Shown: positions 48,797 to 60,720, counted from the stretch's first letter. The stretch is DNA of 64,000 nt from Molanna angustata (GCA_963576475.1 OY754975.1:22377169-22441168), one strand, 5' to 3'. The notes: generated by a model from the letters alone, not told the origin. Made by a program: numbers and translations.

Positions 48797-51648
48797 ACTC
48801 TCCACACTATGGAATAGGGGAGAGTCATGATTTCGCAAAATTTAAGCGTATTTTTTTTACATCAATTTCTCAATGGGTATCATGTAGAGAATGCACACTA
48901 TGAGTTTCGTCATGATGTGTTTGTGTGTATGGCGTATACGCTGTACGCCGTACGCCGTACGCCGTAGCATTTATCTTTTTTGTGTCCTCTCTACAGCCCA
49001 AACTATAAGTCTGATCGACTTCATATTAACATCATATGTGTAAAGTGCAAAGACCTAGAGCTGATTAGTTTTCCATAGACAACTTTTGATTTCTTCTCTA
49101 TGAATTCATCATTTACGTTGTTTTTTTTTTGTGTCCTCTCTGCAGCCCAAACTATAAGTCCGATTGACTTCATATTGATATCACATGTGTTAAGTCCATA
49201 AACTTAGAGCTGATTAGTTTTCCATAGACAACGGTTCATTTTTTCCCAATGTTTCTTTATGATTTCATCTATTAAAACTGAAAAAATGCTCTCACGACCT
49301 GGAAATTAGAGATATTTTAATTTGGTTTCAACTATTTATACAACACCAAGAATCTTCATAAAATTGTATTCAAAGTTGGTCAATGTTAAAAGAAAAATAT
49401 TCAACGGTTTCAAAAATTATATTTTATTTAATGGATATTTGTATGAAACTTATATGTAACAAGAGAATTTTTTTATATTTGGCAATGATCAGTTCATTGA
49501 TTTCATATTGATAGAAGAATATTAATAGCTTGAACTTAGAACTGATTAGCTTTTCATAGATATCATATAATTTCTTCATATGATATCACGTGTAAACATT
49601 GTCAAAATGCTCTAACGCTCTTTGAAACAAAATTTATCTGCTTTTTTTAAAATATTTCATACAACATAAGCAGTCTTCACTATACTGCATTAATAGTTTG
49701 TCTATCTTAACATAAAAATATACTATCGGAAGAAAATTTATATTCCTGGTAGTAACATTTAGTATGAATAAAAATGTAATTAGATAAATTTCTATGTATG
49801 GAAACGTTTAGTAATTTGATTTCATGTTATAATGTAAAGAGCTTGAACATAGAACTGATTAGCTTTCCATAAATAACAAAAAAAATCTTCATATGATATC
49901 ACCTGTCAAAATTTGGAAAATGCTCTCGCGTTCTTTAGAACAAAATTTATCTGCTTTTTTTAAAATATTTCATACAACATAAGCATTCTTCACTATACTG
50001 CATTAATAGTTTGTTTATCTTAACATAAAAATATACTATCGGAAGAAAATTTATATTCCTGATAGTAACATTTAGTATGAATAATAATGTAATTAGATAA
50101 ATTTCTATGTATGGAAAAGTTCAGTAATTTGATTTCATGTTATAATGTAAAGAGCTTGAACATAGAACTGATTAGCTTTCCATAAATAACAAAAAAAATC
50201 TTCATATAATATCACGTGTCAAAATTTTGAAAATGCTCTCGCGTTCTTTAAAACAAAATTTATCTGCTTTTTTTAAAATATTTCATACAACATAAGCATT
50301 CTTCACTATACTGCATTAATATTTTGTTTATCTTAACATAAAAATATACTATCGGAAGAAAATTTATATTCCTGGTAGTAACATTTAGTATGAATAAAAA
50401 TGTAATTAGATAAATTTCTTTGTATGGAAAAGTTCAGTAATTTGATTTCATGTTATAATGTAAAGAGCTTGAACATAGAACTGATTAGCTTTCCATAAAT
50501 AACAAAAAAAATCTTCATATGATATCACCTGTCAAAATTTGGAAAATGCTCTCGCGTTCTTTAGAACAAAATTTATCTGCTTTTTTTAAAATATTTCATA
50601 CAACATAAGCATTCTACACCATACTGCATTAAAAGTTTGTCTATCTTATCATAAAAATATACTATCGGAAGAAAATTTATATTCCTGATAGTAACATTTA
50701 GTATGAATAAAAATGTAATTAGATAAATTTCTATGTATGGAAACGTGTAGTAATTTGATTTCATGATATAATGTAAAGAGCTTGAACATAGAACTGATTA
50801 GCTTTCCATAAATAACAAAAAAATTCTTCATATGATATCACCTGTCAAAATTTGAAAAATGCTCTCGCGTTCTTTAAAACAAAATTTATCTGCTTTTTTT
50901 AAAATATTTCATACAACATAAGCATTCTTCACTATACTGCATTAATAGTTTGTCTATCTTAACATAAAAATATACTATCGGAAGAAAATTTATATTCCTG
51001 ATAGTAACATTTAGTATGAATAATAATGTAATTAGATAAATTTCTATGTATGGAAAAGTTCAGTAATTTGGTTTTAATGTTATAATGTAAAGAGCTTGAA
51101 CATAGAACTGATTAGCTTTCCATAAATAACAAAAAAAATCTTCATATAATATCACGTGTCAAAATTTTGAAAATGCTCTCGCGTTCTTTAAAACAAAATT
51201 TATCTGCTTTTTTTAAAATATTTCATACAACATAAGCATTCTTCACTATACTGCATTAATATTTTGTTTATCTTAACATAAAAATATACTATCGGAAGAA
51301 AATTTATATTCCTGGTAGTAACATTTAGTATGAATAAAAATGTAATTAGATAAATTTCTATGTATGGAAAAGTTCAGTAATTTGATTTCATGTTATAATG
51401 TAAAGAGCTTGAACATAGAACTGATTAGCTTTCCATAAATAACAAAAAAAATCTTCATATGATATCACCTGTCAAAATTTGGAAAATGCTCTCGCGTTCT
51501 TTAGAACAAAATTTATCTGCTTTTTTTAAAATATTTCATACAACATAAGCATTCTACACCATACTGCATTAAAAGTTTGTCTATCTTATCATAAAAATAT
51601 ACTATCGGAAGAAAAATTATATACTAGAAAAAACAGTTTATTATTATT
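48797..51648. repeat. Higher-order unit 6
   Basis: 2852 bp with three GTACGCC copies and the CGTCATGATG variant. It has the same length and markers as unit 3 at offset 7957. Confidence 0.9.
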
Positions 51649-54600
51649 ACTCTCCACACTATGGAATAGGGGAGAGCCATGATTTCGCAAAATTTAAGCG
51701 TATTTTTTTTACATCAATTTCTCAATGGGTATCATGTAGAGAATGCACACTATGAGTTTCGTCGTGATGTGTTTGTGTGTATGGCGTATACGCTGTACGC
51801 CGTACGCCGTACGCCGTACGCCGTAGCATTTATCTTTTTTGTGTCCTCTCTACAGCCCAAACTATAAGTCTGATCGACTTCATATTAACATCATATGTGT
51901 AAAGTGCAAAGACCTAGAGCTGATTAGTTTTCCATAGACAACTTTTGATTTCTTCTCTATGAATTCATCATTTACGTTGTTTTTTTTTTGTGTCCTCTCT
52001 GCAGCCCAAACTATAAGTCCGATTGACTTCATATTGATATCACATGTGTTAAGTCCATAAACTTAGAGCTGATTAGTTTTCCATAGACAACGGTTCATTT
52101 TTTCCCAATGTTTCTTTATGATTTCATCTATTAAAACTGAAAAAATGCTCTCACGACCTGGAAATTAGAGATATTTTAATTTGGTTTCAACTATTTATAC
52201 AACACCAAGAATCTTCATAAAATTGTATTCAAAGTTGGTCAATGTTAAAAGAAAAATATTCAACGGTTTCAAAAATTATATTTTATTTAATGGATATTTG
52301 TATGAAACTTATATGTAACAAGAGAATTTTTTTATATTTGGCAATGATCAGTTCATTGATTTCATATTGATAGAAGAATATTAATAGCTTGAACTTAGAA
52401 CTGATTAGCTTTTCATAGATATCATATAATTTCTTCATATGATATCACGTGTAAACATTGTCAAAATGCTCTAACGCTCTTTGAAACAAAATTTATCTGC
52501 TTTTTTTAAAATATTTCATACAACATAAGCAGTCTTCACTATACTGCATTAATAGTTTGTCTATCTTAACATAAAAATATACTATCGGAAGAAAATTTAT
52601 ATTCCTGGTAGTAACATTTAGTATGAATAAAAATGTAATTAGATAAATTTCTATGTATGGAAACGTTTAGAAATTTGATTTCATGTTATAATGTAAAGAG
52701 CTTGAACATAGAACTGATTAGCTTTCCATAAATAACAAAAAAAATCTTCATATGATATCACCTGTCAAAATTTGGAAAATGCTCTCGCGTTCTTTAGAAC
52801 AAAATTTATCTGCTTTTTTTAAAATATTTCATACAACATAAGCATTCTTCACTATACTGCATTAATAGTTTGTTTATCTTAACATAAAAATATACTATCG
52901 GAAGAAAATTTATATTCCTGATAGTAACATTTAGTATGAATAATAATGTAATTAGATAAATTTCTATGTATGGAAAAGTTCAGTAATTTGATTTCATGTT
53001 ATAATGTAAAGAGCTTGAACATAGAACTGATTAGCTTTCCATAAATAACAAAAAAAATCTTCATATAATATCACGTGTCAAAATTTTGAAAATGCTCTCG
53101 CGTTCTTTAAAACAAAATTTATCTGCTTTTTTTAAAATATTTCATACAACATAAGCATTCTTCACTATACTGCATTAATATTTTGTTTATCTTAACATAA
53201 AAATATACTATCGGAAGAAAATTTATATTCCTGGTAGTAACATTTAGTATGAATAAAAATGTAATTAGATAAATTTCTTTGTATGGAAAAGTTCAGTAAT
53301 TTGATTTCATGTTATAATGTAAAGAGCTTGAACATAGAACTGATTAGCTTTCCATAAATAACAAAAAAAATCTTCATATGATATCACCTGTCAAAATTTG
53401 GAAAATGCTCTCGCGTTCTTTAGAACAAAATTTATCTGCTTTTTTTAAAATATTTCATACAACATAAGCATTCTACACCATACTGCATTAAAAGTTTGTC
53501 TATCTTATCATAAAAATATACTATCGGAAGAAAATTTATATTCCTGATAGTAACATTTAGTATGAATAAAAATGTAATTAGATAAATTTCTATGTATGGA
53601 AACGTGTAGTAATTTGATTTCATGATATAATGTAAAGAGCTTGAACATAGAACTGATTAGCTTTCCATAAATAACAAAAAAATTCTTCATATGATATCAC
53701 CTGTCAAAATTTGAAAAATGCTCTCGCGTTCTTTAAAACAAAATTTATCTGCTTTTTTTAAAATATTTCATACAACATAAGCATTCTTCACTATACTGTA
53801 TTAATAGTTTGTCTATCTTAACATAAAAATATACTATCGGAAGAAAATTTATATTCCTGATAGTAACATTTAGTATGAATAATAATGTAATTAGATAAAT
53901 TTCTATGTATGGAAAAGTTCAGTAATTTGATTTCATGTTATAATGTAAAGAGCTTGAACATAGAACTGATTAGCTTTCCATAAATAACAAAAAAAATCTT
54001 CATATAATATCACGTGTCAAAATTTTGAAAATGCTCTCGCGTTCTTTAAAACAAAATTTATCTGCTTTTTTTAAAATATTTCATACAACATAAGCATTCT
54101 TCACTATACTGCATTAATATTTTGTTTATCTTAACATAAAAATATACTATCGGAAGAAAATTTATATTCCTGGTAGTAACATTTAGTATGAATAAAAATG
54201 TAATTAGATAAATTTCTATGTATGGAAAAGTTCAGTAATTTGATTTCATGTTATAATGTAAAGAGCTTGAACATAGAACTGATTAGCTTTCCATAAATAA
54301 CAAAAAAAATCTTCATATGATATCACGTGTCAAAATTTTGAAAATGCTCTCGCGTTCTTTAAAACAAAATTTATCTGCTTTTTTTAAAATATTTCATACA
54401 ACGTAAGCATTCTTCACTATACTGCATTAATAGTTTGTCTATCTTAACATAAAAATATACTATCGGAAGAAAATTTATATTCCTGGTAGTAACATTTAGT
54501 ATGAATAAAAATGTAATTAGATAAATTTCTATGTATGGAAAAGTTCAGTAATTTGATTTCATGTTATAATGTAAAGAGCTTGAACATAGAACTGATTAGC

Positions 54601-56720
54601 TTTCCATAAATAACAAAAAAAATCTTCATATGATATCACCTGTCAAAATTTGGAAAATGCTCTCGCGTTCTTTAGAACAAAATTTATCTGCTTTTTTTAA
54701 AATATTTTATACAACATAAGCATTCTACACCATACTGCATTAAAAGTTTGTCTATCTTATCATAAAAATATACTATCGGAAGAAAATTTATATTCCTGAT
54801 AGTAACATTTAGTATGAATAATAATGTAATTAGATAAATTTCTATGTATGGAAAAGTTCAGTAATTTGATTTCATGTTATAATGTAAAGAGCTTGAACGT
54901 AGAACTGATTAGTTTTCCATAAATAACAAAAAAAATCTTCATATAATATCACGTGTCAAAATTTTGAAAATGCTCTCGCGTTCTTTAAAACAAAATTTAA
55001 CTGCTTTTTTTAAAATATTTCATACAACATAAGCATTCTTCACTATACTGCATTAATAGTTTGTTTATCTTAACATAAAAATATACTATCGGAAGAAAAT
55101 TTATATTCCTGATAGTAACATTTAGTATGAATAAAAATGTAATTAGATAAATTTCTATGTATGGAAACGTGTAGTAATTTGATTTCATGATATAATGTAA
55201 AGAGCTTGAACATAGAACTGATTAGCTTTCCATAAATAACAAAAAAATTCTTCATATGATATCACCTGTCAAAATTTGAAAAATGCTCTCGCGTTCTTTA
55301 AAACAAAATTTATCTGCTTTTTTTAAAATATTTCATACAACATAAGCATTCTTCACTATACTGCATTAATAGTTTGTCTATCTTAACATAAAAATATACT
55401 ATCGGAAGAAAATTTATATTCCTGATAGTAACATTTAGTATGAATAATAATGTAATTAGATAAATTTCTATGTATGGAAAAGTTCAGTAATTTGGTTTTA
55501 ATGTTATAATGTAAAGAGCTTGAACATAGAACTGATTAGCTTTCCATAAATAACAAAAAAAATCTTCATATAATATCACGTGTCAAAATTTTGAAAATGC
55601 TCTCGCGTTCTTTAAAACAAAATTTATCTGCTTTTTTTAAAATATTTCATACAACATAAACATTCTTCACTATACTGCATTAATAGTTTGTTTATCTTAA
55701 CATAAAAATATACTATCGGAAGAAAATTTATATTCCTGATAGTAACATTTAGTATGAATAAAAATGTAATTAGATAAATTTCTATGTATGGAAACGTGTA
55801 GTAATTTGATTTCATGATATAATGTAAAGAGCTTGAACATAGAACTGATTAGCTTTCCATAAATAACAAAAAAATTCTTCATATGATATCACCTGTCAAA
55901 ATTTGAAAAATGCTCTCGCGTTCTTTAAAACAAAATTTATCTGCTTTTTTTAAAATATTTCATACAACATAAGCATTCTTCACTATACTGCATTAATAGT
56001 TTGTCTATCTTAACATAAAAATATACTATCGGAAGAAAATTTATATTCCTGGTAGTAACATTTAGTATGAATAAAAATGTAATTAGATAAATTTCTATGT
56101 ATGGAAAAGTTCAGTAATTTGATTTCATGTTATAATGTTAAGAGCTTGAACATAGAACTGATTAGCTTTCCATAAATAACAAAAAATTTCTTCATATGAT
56201 ATCACCTGTCAAAATTTGGAAAATGCTTTCGCGTCCTTTAAAACAAAATTTATCTGCTTTTATTAAAATATTTCATACAACATAAGCATTCTACACCATA
56301 CTGCAATAATAGTTTGTCTATCTTAACATAAAAATATACTGTCGATAGAAATTTATTTTCCTGGTAGTAAAATTTAGTATGAATAAAAATGTATATAATA
56401 AGATAAATTTCTTATGTATGGAAAAGTTCAGTAATTTGATTTCATGTTATAATGTAAAGAGCTTGAACATCGAACTGATTAGCTTTTCATAAATAACAAA
56501 AATTTCTTCATATGATATTACGTGTCAAAATTGTCAAAATGCTCTAACGTCCTTTAAAACAAAATTTATCTGCTTTTATTAAAATATTTCATACAACATT
56601 AGAATTCTTCACCATACTGCATTAATAGTTTGTCTATCTTAACATGAAAATATACTATCGTTAGAAAATTTATATTCTTGGTAGTAAAATTTAGAATGAA
56701 TAAAATATTTCATTGTCAAT
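51649..56720. repeat. Higher-order unit 7 and array edge
   Basis: Leader with four GTACGCC copies and the GGAGAGCC variant, then an unusually long run of monomers to about 56720. Monomers beyond 56200 are visibly diverged (GCTTTCGCGTCC, CTCTAACGTCC), as expected at an array edge. Confidence 0.9.
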
Positions 56721-56724
56721 ATTT

Positions 56725-56811
56725 GTGGTGTGGAGAGTTTAGTGTTGGCCACAACCCACTCGTTTTTCAAGTCATTGCATCCTATTGAATGATTTGTGCC
56801 AAAAATAATAA
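56725..56811. other. Array right edge with ACTAGC-family motif
   Basis: TTAGTGTTGGCCACAACCCA followed by CTCGTTTTTCAAGTC resembles the GTGATGGCCACAACCCATTC motifs in copies A-E. GATTTGTGCCAAA is also found next to copy E near 20400. Confidence 0.45.
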
Positions 56812-56963
56812 TATAAAAATTTTAACAAATACATAAGAATTAAAAAAACAAATTAACACAAACAAATAAACTCAGTCATGGAACTAAAATAAAGATATAA
56901 AATTTACAAATACATAAGAATGAAATATACAAATTGACACAAACAAATAAACTTAGCATGGAA
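56812..56963. repeat. ~80-bp tandem duplication
   Basis: AACAAATACATAAGAATTAA...CATGGAAC is followed by ACAAATACATAAGAATGAAA...CATGGAAC, two similar units before the right direct repeat. Confidence 0.8.
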
Positions 56964-57060
56964 CATATCGGTGATATCGAGTGTACATATACATTGTGAT
57001 TGTATTAGTACAAGCGCCATTGGCCGATCGCACACACATACTTAAATCAGTACCGCTTCA
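56964..57060. repeat. Right ~100-bp direct repeat bounding the tandem array
   Basis: Second copy of 35010-35109, same orientation, 3 bp shorter. Confidence 0.95.
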
Positions 57061-57176
57061 ACTGATGAAAAGTATAGGGTGTTTTGCATAATAATATTGA
57101 TTTTAATAAAAGTTCTTTTTTCAATTAAAATAACATAATGGTTTTTTTAGTGAAGTATATAATAGTTTCTTTCAAT

Positions 57177-57416
57177 ATGTCACAAAATACAAAATTAGGA
57201 CATGGCATACCTCTTTCCCGTCAATCCAAAGAACTCATTTTTAATATGAACGAGTATTTCCGGGAACAATATAAAAACAATAATTACAATATCTCCGTTA
57301 GAACAAACATCAAAAGCGACTAAATTATCTATTGCGACTGTAAAAAATATAATAAGGGAAAATAAGAAATTTACTCCCGATTGTTCTACTTCTTTTTCTT
57401 CTCCGAAAAAAATGAA
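57177..57416 (+). pseudogene. Helix-turn-helix transposase-like N-terminus, one frameshift
   Basis: From the ATG at 57177 the frame reads GHGIPLSRQSKELIFNMNEY and YNISVRTNI. After a frame change near 57312 it continues ATKLSIATVKNIIRENKKFT and SSPKKMKK to a TGA. The pattern (PLS..SK.LI....YF......, then AT.LS..TV..I..E) is the DNA-binding N-terminus common in insect transposase-like proteins of the Tc1/mariner kind. No DDE catalytic part follows. It is therefore a relic or a fragment; identification is by pattern only. Confidence 0.5.
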
Positions 57417-57559
57417 GAAATGAAAATTTTTTCACTGAAATACATCCAGTCAAAAATCACCGAAAAATTTGGAGTTTTTTTGTTCTTTCAATTTATTCAA
57501 GTAGTGTATTATCTGAATACATTTAAAGTTAAAGCCAATCCAAAAACTTTATTCTTTAC

Positions 57560-57696
57560 TATCAAAACGAGATCAATTTTCGTGAACCTCCACTTACAAC
57601 TTGTGAACCCCCATTTTTATTTCACGCCAACGTAGACCCCTTTCGAGTCTCCCGTGGACCCCTTGGGGTCTACCTGGACCACTTTGGGAATCACTG
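57560..57696 (-). mobile_element. hAT-like terminus
   Basis: Read on the minus strand it begins CAGTGATTCCCAAAGTGGTC at 57696 and continues with GTAGACCCC and GGGGTCCACGGGAG motifs, typical of hAT ends. It is followed on the plus strand by TTCTAGGA. The facing left end may be the one at 34238. Confidence 0.6.
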
Positions 57697-57704
57697 TTCT
57701 AGGA

Positions 57705-59449
57705 TAACCCACGTATTGTTGTCTTAAGACCCAACATTTCGGAAATAGCACTGTCCATTTTCAAAGGGATATTAGACTTGTATTTCGAGTTCTGTTTTGA
57801 ATTGGTGGCGAGCACACCCATTCAACTCAGAAGTCAAGATCCAAGTGAAGCCTCGTCTGAAGCTACTTGTTGAATTTACTTTGTTTTTCTATTTTCGTTA
57901 TTCTGTGACCTAATGATTATTTTGTTAATGTTTGGGTTTGTCATTGTTCTCTGTAATAATCGTATTCCTACGTAATTTTAAAGAGTCGATACATGGAATC
58001 GGTTTATTAGTAGGTAATTTGCAGTCTTTAAGTACATTTTAACAAGTTTTATACAAGTGCATGCTTAACTAAAGATGACATTGAGTTTTTTGTTTTGAAC
58101 TTTTAATTTGTGTTCTGACACACGGCAGGATATTTTTCTCTTTGTTCGACCTATGTACGATTTGTCATTAACCCTGCAAGTTGTAATCCCACAATTTCCA
58201 CAAAATGTAATATTTTTTTCGAAATATTAATAACTCAATAGTATGTAATCAAGTTAAAAAATAATTCTGGCGTGGTTCAGAAAAGACATATATGCGGTAG
58301 CATTGTAACCTCACATTATATAAGAATCGTTTGCTTTCATTGTCTGTAAACCGATTTCTCAATAGATGACGTAAGTAAAAAAAATCTGCGTCATTTTCTT
58401 AGATGGCGATGGTATTTTTAGCTAATTGTCCAACGAATAGATTTGGATGATTCACATAATATATCAAAAATTAAAAAATTGGATTGATATGGGAATTCCA
58501 TAGAAACGCATAATTGGTGAACGTCGCGCAAGCGTAAACCAGAAGATGACTATCATAAGTCCTGAAGGTGCCTTGAAATCCCAGTTTTCTTATAATATTC
58601 TCTTAAAATACATCAAATTAACACAATAGTAATCAACAATGCTTTACATAAAATTTAGATAAACTTCAATTTGATTTTTGGAGGTAGTAGTATGTCTTAA
58701 ATATTTCTGTAGTATTTAAATTGATTATGATAATGAAAATACTTTGGTAATATTTGACGATCAAGGCCGTATATAAATAGATCATAATAGTACGATGGAT
58801 TTCCATAATATCGCGCATTTCTCTTGGATTATTATATGTTAAAATGTGTTTACGTTTGTCAAAGTCAACGTTCAAAGTTTGCTTAAAAAAACAAAGTTAC
58901 AACTCGATTCAAATCGTCTATGTTTACACCAAATTCCTGTAAACTTGTGATGTGTGAAAATATTATACCAAATATTAAATTAAGTCGAGACGTTCCTTAT
59001 TATTTATTTATTCAAGGGACAAATGCAGTCTAAGAAAATAAACAAAATGATCCAAAGATGACCTTTTAAAAAATTACATATCCATAAATATTTCTGGTGT
59101 TTTTATTTTATTTCATTTAGCATAGACACAGGCAAAAATGTCCCAAATATTTCTATGCATAATAGTTAAATATCTTGAACCAGGCTTCCGGGAGCGCTGA
59201 GTGAAAATTTGTGTCATTTTGCTCTATTGGTATACCTACATGCAAATCGCCCCCCTTCTTGGCGAAACGGCTCAAGATATTTGGCAACAACTATATAATG
59301 CGTATGGTGTGGGTACATAATTCTATATATACTACACTATCATTATGCAGTTTGCAGTGTCTATGTTATAGTGTTATGTTATTTTTCTTTTTTTTTCCTT
59401 CTCGCACGACAGTTTTACGCCAGTTACAGTACGACACCTGTTCGTTATT
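57705..59449. other. Interval with no recognised gene
   Basis: Mostly AT-rich. The minus strand at 57705-57860 has a short open stretch (MDSAISEMLGLKTTIRGL) of transposon-like look but no identity. 59200-59449 is probably the 3' UTR of the LINE remnant to the right. Confidence 0.35.
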
Positions 59450-60045
59450 TTATTTAATATATTTTTTAAATCGCTGAACGCCCCAGAAGAGGACGTCTGC
59501 TTCAACAGGTAAACCATTTAAACAGACATTCGTACGAGAGTGTTGCGAGCAACCACGTCTCTACGAGCGGCAGGTAAATTAAACAAGTGGTGTCCTCTAC
59601 CTCTCATGTAGTTCGGGGGAGCGTAAAGGCCTAGGTGTTCAAGCAAAATTGGGCAGCCAATGATATAATTTATAACTTTGTAACCCACCAGAAGTAACGA
59701 ATTATCTCGCCTTTTTTCGAGACTCTGATAGGCACAGGCCTCAAGGAGATCAGGGTGATGCATGTAAGTTGGGTACACTCCATGCGTACGCATGTAAAGG
59801 TACCTTAAAAACTTTTTCTGGATCTGTTCCAGCATTTCGGAGTATTTCTTCCGGCATGGTGCCCAAACAACACTACCAAACTCCAGTTTGGTACGCACCA
59901 TACAGTTGAATATACTCTTTAAAGCCTCCGGATTTGAAAAATATTTTCCCAGGCGAAGAGTCAGGCCTAGCAACTGTCCACATTTGAATTTCAGGTTGGT
60001 GATGTGGTTGAGGCGTAGATTTAAGATTAATTGAACACAACATTT
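59450..60045 (-). pseudogene. LINE reverse transcriptase C-terminal remnant
   Basis: The minus strand reads LRLNHITNLKFKCGQLLGLT, FNCMVRTKLEFGSVVWAP, EQIQKKFLRYLYMRTHGVYP and MRGRGHHLFNLPAARRD. This is the region after the palm domain in Jockey/CR1-type LINEs (LG...R....F, +VR..LE+.S.VW.P, +E.IQ++F+R+L). The frame is open upstream to a stop near 60046, so the ATG-less start is truncation. After VRMSV the frame shifts by one base near 59520 and continues NGLPVEADVLFWGVQRFKKY to a TAA at 59450-59452, the likely natural end. 5' truncated and broken. Confidence 0.8.
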
Positions 60046-60268
60046 TTATCACAAATTAAACACGAGAATTAATAGTTAAACTGGGAAATAGCGTGGTTTA
60101 TGAATGTCAGAATCCGGAATGGTATTATAAAGCCTGGGAGCCCGATATGAATAGTGTCACTGAGTATTTGGATGAGGAATATGGTAGTTTAAGTTAGTTG
60201 ATGTACGTGTCAATCTTATCTATTGTGTTCGTGTTTTATCAGTGTCCTTAAATTAGCAAATATATATA

Positions 60269-60684
60269 TTTTTTTTTTAATATTGCTTCTCGGGCAACTT
60301 ACAGGTACCTACTATGTATGAAGAAGAAGATGAACGTAGCGAGCAGGCAGAACGAACATAGGACAAAGGTTGCACAACAGGGTAGGCCGAAAGGCACAGA
60401 AGATGAGGGGTTTTACCTGGTGGGATTCCAGCACTACCTGGCCAGGAAGGCCAGGTGTCCATAATGGATTTCCCCTCAGTAAAAAAAAAGGGTACCTACT
60501 ATGTAAAATATTTATTTAACATGCACCCAATAACAAATTGCCACATTCTGGAGACTTACGATATTAATCGTCTCACAGATACAAACTGAAAACATAATTA
60601 AATACTGTCTTCACCGGGAATCGAACCCGGGACCTTTGGATCAGCAGTCAGATAAGTCAACCAAATAACTGAGCCACGAAGGCC
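60269..60684 (-). mobile_element. tRNA-derived SINE, copy 2, interrupted
   Basis: Minus-strand copy of the family at 21597. Its head (GGCCTTCGTGGCTCAGTTAT on minus) is at 60684, the B-box GGTTCGATTCC is at about 60620, and the tail is a poly(T) on the plus strand near 60270. It is split by an insertion at 60319-60490. Confidence 0.88.
60319..60490 (+). mobile_element. 172-bp poly(A)-tailed retroinsertion with 15-bp TSD
   Basis: GGTACCTACTATGTA is present at 60304-60318 and again at 60491-60505. The intervening 172 bp end in nine A (then G) at the right, so it was inserted by target-primed reverse transcription in plus orientation. The body contains AACGTAGCGAGCAGGCAGAA and GGATTCCAGCACTACCTGGC and is GC-rich. 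I recognise no tRNA, 5S or 7SL head. It may be another SINE or a truncated LINE end. Confidence 0.85.
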
Positions 60685-60720
60685 GAATATTATGTAGTAT
60701 TGAGTTGATGTAGAGATAGA

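Larger units (their letters stand above)
35118..56720. repeat. Higher-order tandem array (313-bp monomers in ~2.85-kb units)
   Basis: The basic monomer is 313 bp: the landmark TATACTATCGGAAG recurs at 36064, 36377, 36690, 37003 and 37316. Monomers carry TTCATGNTATAATGTAAAGA, GAACATAGAACTGATTAGCT and TGCTCTCGCGTTCTTTA. Every 6-7 monomers are preceded by a leader of about 820 bp starting ACTCTCCACACTATGGAATA. The leader holds a (GTACGCC)n run and two ~150-bp blocks starting TGTGTCCTCTCTNCAGCCCA. Leaders begin at 35118, 37993, 40840, 43692, 46558, 48797 and 51649. Leader blocks and monomers share GCTGATTAGNTTTCCATA, so both appear derived from one ancestral unit. Short frames here are artefacts. 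Confidence 0.95.

Noticed and set aside
35155..51867. Plus-strand frames starting MISQNLSVFF with a YAVRR repeat
   Set aside because: Length depends on the (GTACGCC)n count; 7-bp units shift the frame and stops follow. Not a conserved protein.
35979..55882. Many 60-70-codon minus-strand frames (MKSNYY..., MKNFFV...) repeated through the array
   Set aside because: They fall in every 313-bp monomer, overlap each other in two frames, are broken by single substitutions in most monomers, and have no start context. They are by-products of the repeat.
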